Shown one piece after another: positions 57,770 through 64,000 of a stretch of DNA of 64,000 bases (positions are counted from its first letter, which is position 1; each line of letters begins with the position of its first letter). The notes below the pieces were generated by a model. It was not told where the DNA came from. It did not search any database and saw only the letters and a list, made by a program, of their open reading frames with translations. This DNA comes from Dichetophora obliterata. Taxonomy: Eukaryota > Arthropoda > Insecta > Diptera > Sciomyzidae. A program made the position numbers and the translations under genes. The stretch lies in contig OY986435.1 of NCBI GenBank assembly GCA_963920525.1, positions 224,490,399-224,554,398 of the forward strand, in the 5' to 3' direction.

Positions 57770-57930
57770 AAATTAATCCACCCGTCTTCCTAAGTTACTA
57801 CGCACTGCGTAATGTCTTTCATCGGGCAGCTAGAGTATAGTTGCACATCATCCGCGTACAAGTGAACCTTGATGTCACGCAGTACTTGCAGTAGATCATT
57901 TGCGTATAAGGAAAATGAATGATTTTTCGT
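57770..57930 (-). pseudogene. LINE reverse transcriptase fragment with YADD box
   Basis: Minus strand reads SLYANDLLQVLRDIKVHLYA, DDVQLYSSCPMKDITQCVVT. The YADDVQLY box and preceding LRDIKVHL match the CR1/Jockey-group RT, as in MHAYADDIQLY of the LINE at 26270. Only about 50 codons survive. Confidence 0.75.
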
Positions 57931-58429
57931 ACTATAATATGCAAAAATTCAAATATTTAAACATATTCCTTTAACAATAGAGTCCCTTCAATGAAAAACA
58001 TTACCCCATGATAAAGGAGTAGCTTTGTTATAGACTTCAATTAAAAAAAGCTCTGCGCGTTGTGAAACTGAAAAAAGGTTATGTAGAAAGATGAAATAAG
58101 TGTTAGATAAAGACTCAGGATATGCTAGATTTTATTAACTCTATTTTTATGCTCTATTGCTGAAATATTATTAAGTAAAAATTTTAATACCATGACATAT
58201 CGTCTCTTATATATGTTTTTTTCGTCAGTACCTAGTAAAATACTATAACGCTATGTATAAAAATGATATTAAATACAATTTAAGTTTAGTAATGTTTTAT
58301 TGTTAAAGCTTTATTTTTTGTTTATTTTTTATGTATTTTTTAGCGTTTTTTCGGTAATTTTTTTCAGTTTTTAAGCAATTTTCTGTAGTTTTAGGTAATT
58401 TTGAAGGACAACAGAAAAACAGATTGGAA

Positions 58430-58610
58430 GAGCATTTTCCGGCTTATAGTTTCTGACAGTTAATTTTCTTACAATTATTACATCAGCCAATATTTTTACA
58501 AAAAACTCCATTTTTAGAGGTTACTTCAATCCATTCCAGCTCACAGATGACTTTCGCTAGAGTCTATGACTTTCATAGAAACTTTTTTTTTGTATGGAAC
58601 GTGAGGCGCC
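58430..58610. mobile_element. partial copy of the TTAA/GGCGCC MITE
   Basis: Right half of the 48140 family: CCATTTTTAGAGGTTACTTC, CATTCCAGCTCACAGATG, CGCTAGAGTC and the end GTGAGGCGCC|TTAA (58611-58614). The left end is absent. Confidence 0.78.
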
Positions 58611-58619
58611 TTAAAGTAC

Positions 58620-60876
58620 ATATCGCTCATTTGGTGCAAGATTGTCACAACTCAAAATTTAATATTTTTCAGGAAAGCTTTATGAAATTTTGAAATGACA
58701 TTACGACCGTTAGTTGTAAAGGTGAACTAAAAATTGTTAAGAGAAATTGTAGTACATTATATTTTCTACCAAAAATATCATAAATTTTTCATTTTGAGTC
58801 AATAGTTAATTTTTAAGCAATATTTTTGCAAGAGTCTGTTTGAGTTGTGACAATATTACTACAAAAACTCATTTTTACTACACTCAGTATTACTGCAAAC
58901 ACTCAGTTGAGACGATTTTGCAACAATATGATAGCATAATTTTGAGTTAGGGAGATGTCACGTTTTGAGTAAGTACACTATAAATAATAATGCGGTGTGA
59001 ATTGAAAAAACATCAATCAAATATTAGTTTTTACATCACTTGTGTAGTAATATTATCCACCTGATTGATAATATTGTTTCTTCATCAATTTGGATATTTT
59101 TTATTTTCCACTCAGTTAAATAAAATAAGAATCAGAGGACACTTGCTTTTTATTTTCATACTTTCGTCGTTTGTTTTCTTGCTAGTATTTTTTTTTTTAA
59201 GTCGGTTTTTGTTCTTTTCGTTTATTGAACGTGTTTCGTGCATAACAAGTCAAAATGCTTTATTTATTACTCCAAATATGTAAATAAAATATATATATAT
59301 TTGGATATGTTCAGAAATACATTACAATTTGCAGTATGCGCACAACTGGACTTTTTTAATCGTCCAAATTACAGGTTGAATTTTTTTATGTTAATGATGA
59401 GTGACGTTTGATAGAAAAATTACATTTTCGAATATTAGACTTTTGCAGTCCTGCAAAATTTTACTTTTTCGAACATTTTGCTTATGCTGCAAAAGCAGTT
59501 AGCGCATCATGATGCATTTTCGAACAGACCTTTTATCATATTATGGCAAAAAAAAGTAATTTTAAAAATTACCAAAAGTGCCGCTTGTGTAAAGTTTCCA
59601 TAAGTAAAATAAATTGTCAAAAATGGTTATTTCTTAAAACACCATTTAGAGTTTAAAAATGTTTCTTTCTAACACCATTATGATAATATGAAAATATTCA
59701 AACTTTGTAATGTTTCACTTAATTTTTGGATCTCTTGTTTTTATCCATTTGGATAAACTTTATTTCACTGCAAATAAACACCAATTGGTGTTTTAGTTTT
59801 GCTCCATTTAGGATATTATTTTTATATCAATTTGGAGCGACACAAACGGATACAACAAAATTAACACCGTTCGGATGGACCCCAAGTAACACCATTTCGG
59901 TGTTATAGTAACACTGTTTTTATTTTAGTGTACTTTATTACTACAAAAAAGATTAGGTTACTTACTTGGATTTTTATTTAAAAAATGGTTTATGGTATAA
60001 AAAGTCGTTATTGTTGAAGAACTACGCAGAAATTTAAAATTAATTTTGGTATTAATAGAAATGAAACGCTTTTGATACAAAAAACTGAAGAAATTGCTAT
60101 AAGTCAAAACGACACAAGTATCTGCAAAACCATCAATTAACAGAAAATTGGTCTGGAATTTAATAAAATTGAAAATGTGATAACAGTGCATATTTATGTA
60201 TATTTAACTCAAAAAAACCCACATTCTGAGTAGAGAAAGTTTAAAGTGTTTGAGTCCAGTCTAAATAATTCTTTTAAATTTTTAAGAATTTCCTTATTTC
60301 CTATAAAGAAAAAAACAATGGCTCACACATATTAAATTTCCAATAAAAGATTGTTTGCCCACTCTTATGTGCATCTTTTGAATAAATGCTTTTATGAGTA
60401 CGTTTTGAGAAGAACACAAAAATGTCAACATAAAAAATAATATGTAAATTGAATAAAGATTTAAAACTTAGATAAAAATATACACTAGCAGCAAGCAACA
60501 TGATAAAGAACATCCAGCAATGATGAGCGGGCAACGAACACATGCAACCAACATACACACATGATGGCATTTGTATTTATATGTACATGTATATTTGTAG
60601 ACATTTATTGCCATTTCGGCAGTCAAGCAAGCATTTTCAATTAGCTAAGAAAATTTTTGCAGTTTATTGCAGAGCAAATATTTTTGTTTGCTTCTACCAT
60701 ATAAAATAAACAATAGATGGCATGAAAGGAATTTTTTGCATAAGGAAAAATGCATTTATTAAAATTGTTAAAATAATAACTCAAATCTGCATATCTGAAA
60801 ATGGGTAAAATGATTGTCATGTCATAAATTATTAATTTATTTTGGGAATGTGAACTTTGAACATGTGTATGTGTGC
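58620..60876. other. AT-rich stretch, no supported gene
   Basis: AAACACCAATTGGTGTTT (59777-59794) is a perfect palindrome, and AACACCATTTCGGTGTT (near 59888) a second near-palindrome with the same half-site, 110 bp apart. ORFs of 60-89 codons are AT-biased and unrecognisable. Confidence 0.45.
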
Positions 60877-61640
60877 CATGGGTGTAGCGAGGATTTTACT
60901 CAGGGGGAAGCCGGCCAATTATTGTTTCATGAATCTGATAAATAAAATTAATTTTTTTTAAATATTGACTTTATTGAGAAAAATGTAAAATAAAATTGAA
61001 AATGATATTGAATTAAACGCGATTTAACAAAAACCGAAATCAAAGTATTCATCGGGGCGCATCTTCAACAAAGTAATTTCATCACTCAGCTTCTCTTTTT
61101 TATCTTGCATCAAATTTCTGTACATGGAAATGTAGATGGAATAAAAACGTCGTTGTAAGGATGATTTTAATGAGTTGAGGTATGGTATGAACAGCGACAC
61201 CTTCCAGTATTCGATTTGTAAGCTGATTTTAATTTTTGCGTGAAACAGTATTTATTAAACTAGATGATTTGAGGATTGGTCTACTACACGAACTGTAGAG
61301 TCGTGAGATTTACAAAAAACCACAAACGAAATAATCGAAGACAAGACCTTTCGATTTTGTTTCAGTAATTTTTGTGAGCAGACAGCATCATTACATCAAC
61401 CAGTAGGTCAGTAATTAATGCGTGAGCTGCTTCTGCTGATGCTATGTGCAACCGACTTGGCTTCTACAATACTCGCAAACATTTTTATATTTTGTGATAT
61501 GAGTGATCCTAAAACAGATTTAAAATTTTTAGGTGGAAAGAGAGAATAGCACAAGCAAAGTGCACCTTTTATTTTTACGAACCCAAGGGCATTTGAGGAT
61601 TTGCAATTTCTGAGATGTACTCATTAAAGCACATCGGCCA
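60877..61640 (-). pseudogene. hAT transposase relic (P52rIPK/ZMYM-like type)
   Basis: Minus strand reads NIKMFASIVEAKSVAHSISR, KVLSSIISFVVF, LQIEYWKVSLFIPYLNSLKS, SLQRRFYSI, EKLSDEITLLKMRPDEYFDF. The EYW...FIPYLxSL..SLxxRF block is familiar from hAT-type proteins near the C-terminal dimerisation part. CATGGGTGTAGCGAGGATTTT at 60877 resembles the TIR of such hAT elements, but the other end was not found. Several stops and frameshifts. Confidence 0.6.
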
Positions 61641-61652
61641 ACCCACACGCAG

Positions 61653-62172
61653 AGAAAAAACATAGTTGCAGCAACCATGTTTTAAAAGGATCATAGTATG
61701 ATTCAGATTATGATTGTTGACACCATGTTCTCAAACATATAATAGTTTTTATGATTATGGTAAAATGATTACAACAACTATATTTAGAAAAGGAATTTTC
61801 AACAACTTTATTATAAATTTCTTTTTTGGAACCAGAATATTATAAAAAAAAAAATTTTTTTTTTATTTCAATGCACACTAATTTCCACAGCTATTATTAA
61901 AGATATCCCTAGAGGTTTACTATTGTCTGCTGCCGAACAGAAATATTGATTAAATTACAAAATTTTTTGAAAAACTTTCTGTGCGAGCTGGGGTTTGAAC
62001 CGCGGCTCTTTCGCTTACGAGCCACGCAGACTACCAGTAGACCACAGCTGCTACTACCGGTCGCCTGACTAAAGTCATTCATAAACATGGTACATTGAGT
62101 GCATTGCCACAAAAATAGCAATATTTACGCCAAATGGAAATATGTTTGCTACAATCAAGGCCGAAAATGTAA
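61653..62172. mobile_element. MITE with CACGCAGAGAAAAA ends enclosing a tRNA-like sequence
   Basis: CACGCAGAGAAAAA (61653) faces an inverted CACGCAGAAAAA-like end near 62165-62176. TSD not resolved. The inside has AACAACT/AGTTGT words and, at 61979-62055, a tRNA-like block. Confidence 0.6.
61979..62055 (-). other. tRNA-like sequence
   Basis: Minus strand: GTCTACTGGTAGTCTGC (A-box-like), GTGGCTCGTAAGCGAAAGAGCC and B-box GGTTCAAACCC. Differs from 56583-56655 at only a few positions over 60 bp, so both derive from one tRNA-like family. Confidence 0.5.
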
Positions 62173-62176
62173 TTTT

Positions 62177-63092
62177 TCTGCGTGCAGTCTTTAGGATAAG
62201 TCGATTTATAACAAAGCATGGAGTCGAATTGAAGAGTTGACAAACGAAACGGCACATAACGAGGAATCGATAAAACTTATTGTCTCTGATTGAAATGAAA
62301 GGTCTCCTGCAACATGTTCAGACGCAATAAGTTCCTTCGATTTTTGACTATGTGCTGCTGCGTTTACCCACGATCAAAAAGTAGTTCAGCCAAACATTCA
62401 AAATTCTAGTATTATTGTCTCAATAAAATGTAAATACTTGATAAAAGATGTTTTAACCCCACCAAATAAAATTGTGTTATACTGCTGTAAGATATTATAA
62501 CCTGTGAAAAATTCTATATTTTGCACATAATATAAGAAAATTATAGAACATATGATTTTTAAAATATAATTTATTCATAGATCCACCAACGATATAAGTG
62601 TTAAAAATAGTTTCCACCAAACGTAAAATATTACTTATGTGCTGTATAATTGTATTCTATGTTTGCAATTGTATCCGTTTCCGCATAATTTCGTTTTAAG
62701 TGCCGTTTTCTTAAAATATATTCTTTGATTAAACTGTATTAAAATCCATCATCCCGAATTTTAAAAATTGTAGAATTAATTTGAACTACTCGGTAGCTCC
62801 ATCACTTCTCGTTTTCTTTCGTAATGAACACAGTGAGGTCGGGTAGTTTTGTTGTATGGCACGAACGAACACATTCTGTCGGAAGACGAGGCACAACGAC
62901 GCACCACACAACTTCAGTGGCTGGACTCATGAGCACACATTTAAAAGCGATGGATTGCTTCAGTTATAAAACATACCCATGCATTCGGTTGTACATTCAT
63001 TGAATGAATGAATTCATGCAGATGTTTATTATATATATATAAATAAATATGCGATTGCTATTGAAAATGGGTTTTGTTAATGTATATATTTC
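62177..63092. other. spacer with a possible TATA promoter at 62960
   Basis: CAGTTATAAAAC near 62960 lies about 30 bp upstream of GGTTGTACATTCATTG. No ORF follows before the next repeat, so a promoter call would be speculative. Confidence 0.25.
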
Positions 63093-63736
63093 CACAGAAA
63101 ATTCTACCGTGACCAAAAAATTAAAACTTATTAAAACTCTTTTATTTGATGATGTTATCTAAGAGAAACATTTTAGTTTTATACTTTAAGTGATTTCTTA
63201 ATAAATTTATTAACCATGATGATCAAATCGTCTGTCCTGTTTTACAAATGTAGTTTTTCTTTTTCGTAAACCTTTAGTAAATTTCGTAAGCTTTTTTGTT
63301 TTAGTAAAAATGGAAGGCATTGGCTAAAGATAATGAAAATGTGGTTAAGGCAAGGAAAGGACAATATATTTAATTTGTTTTTAAATTACTACATTTTATA
63401 ATTACTTAACTACCTAATGACTTAATTACCCAATTAAACTACAATGGAAATTAAGTAACATAACTCCAGTAACGTAACACCAGATCAAAAAGCCTAATAA
63501 AAAACGAAAGAAGATTTTTAAGTTTGATCACGTGGATAATAAACTAATGTTTTTTAAGCCTTTCTAAAAAACATGTATTCAAAAAGTTTTGCCCAATTCA
63601 GAAAGTTATGCAAATTTCGTAATACAAGTCTAAAATCACTTCCGGTTTTTTGTAACGTTACGCCAGCATATATTTTCGTTTACATCTTAAAATCCTTAGG
63701 GTCGATGGTTTTCATTGTTTTTACTTAATATAAGCT
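63093..63736. repeat. dispersed repeat, copy B (copy A at 11861-12495)
   Basis: Aligns over about 640 bp, same orientation, with copy A, with scattered substitutions and small indels. Where copy A meets the TTAA of the piggyBac-like MITE (GCTACTTAA), copy B reads GCTACTAAA and continues differently. Confidence 0.8.
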
Positions 63737-64000
63737 ACTAAAGAAAGTCAGTAGATAGTCAATGGTATTGAAAAATAGATTTTTAGTCAAAACTTCTGAT
63801 TAGAAAGATATATTCGGATACTTTTTTCATATGAATTTTTTTTTGAAATTTTACTATTTTGTGAAAAATATAATCAGTGATTAAATTGCTGCAGTCAAAG
63901 TGTCAAAAGTCGTAAAATTACTGCTTTTCAAAGCAATCACTGTTTTATAAATTCACAACTTCCAAATGCTTTTAAACTTGTGCTTGAGAAAAATCAAAAA
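63737..64000. other. AT-rich end of window, nothing seen
   Basis: No ORF or repeat recognised. Confidence 0.5.

Overview
This window looks like heterochromatin-like or intergenic DNA from a fly (Diptera, probably Brachycera). The DNA is strongly AT-rich. Small spliceosomal introns are visible inside transposase genes. The repeats are of fly type: a TATACCC...CGTCCGTC repeat with a terminal hairpin, Helitron relics with TCTATA and CTAGT ends, and Transib, pogo, Tc1 and mariner relatives. There are no bacterial-style operons. Species cannot be told from the sequence alone. Family names rest on recognised protein motifs, terminal repeats and target-site duplications (TSDs) read by eye; no search was run.

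Host genes are almost absent. Bases 1-111 look like the last 36 codons of a host gene (unrecognised), with a poly(A) signal at 156-161. A 70-codon ORF at 55547-55759 has a TATA box upstream and AATAAA downstream and is a weak candidate for a small secreted-peptide gene. Everything else that can be supported is mobile DNA or repeats.

Layout. 651-5228: pogo-like transposon with an intron-containing transposase and a PHD-like C-terminal finger, broken by a hAT-type MITE with an exact 8-bp TSD. 5.3-11.4 kb: relics of a second mariner-type family (5350, 10907), a 260-bp MITE, a second hAT-type MITE and a LINE 3' fragment. 11.9-17.3 kb: repeat also found at 63.1 kb, piggyBac-like MITE, GC-richer degenerate repeats, a long ATT microsatellite, another TTAA-flanked MITE. 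18395-21065: a 2.67-kb element with long terminal inverted repeats (TIRs) and an apparently intact two-exon 553-residue transposase-like gene; this is the best-preserved coding unit here. 21.4-25.8 kb: 24-bp tandem array, mariner fragment, Tc1-like element with IR/DR ends, tRNA-derived SINE, MITE. 26.3-29.4 kb: LINE of the CR1/Jockey group on the minus strand.

29557-37592 is a nest of insertions: a Transib-type element (CACGGTG ends, 5-bp TSD, RAG1-like transposase C-terminus) holds a Tc1-like element, which holds a smaller Transib-type element (TSD CGGCG), which holds a DINE-1/Helentron-like repeat; a separate Helitron-type repeat sits farther right. Removing the inner insert restores a 1600-bp Tc1 element. 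37.6-42.4 kb is bounded by perfect 45-bp inverted repeats and contains a foldback element and another hAT-type MITE. 42472-47567 is a minus-strand Helitron relic carrying a 2.5-kb element with about 490-bp TIRs and two MITEs. 48.1-64 kb holds TTAA-type MITEs, foldbacks, a nearly complete mariner-type element (50430-51734) with a lost catalytic Asp, another mariner relic, tRNA-like sequences, LINE and hAT relics.
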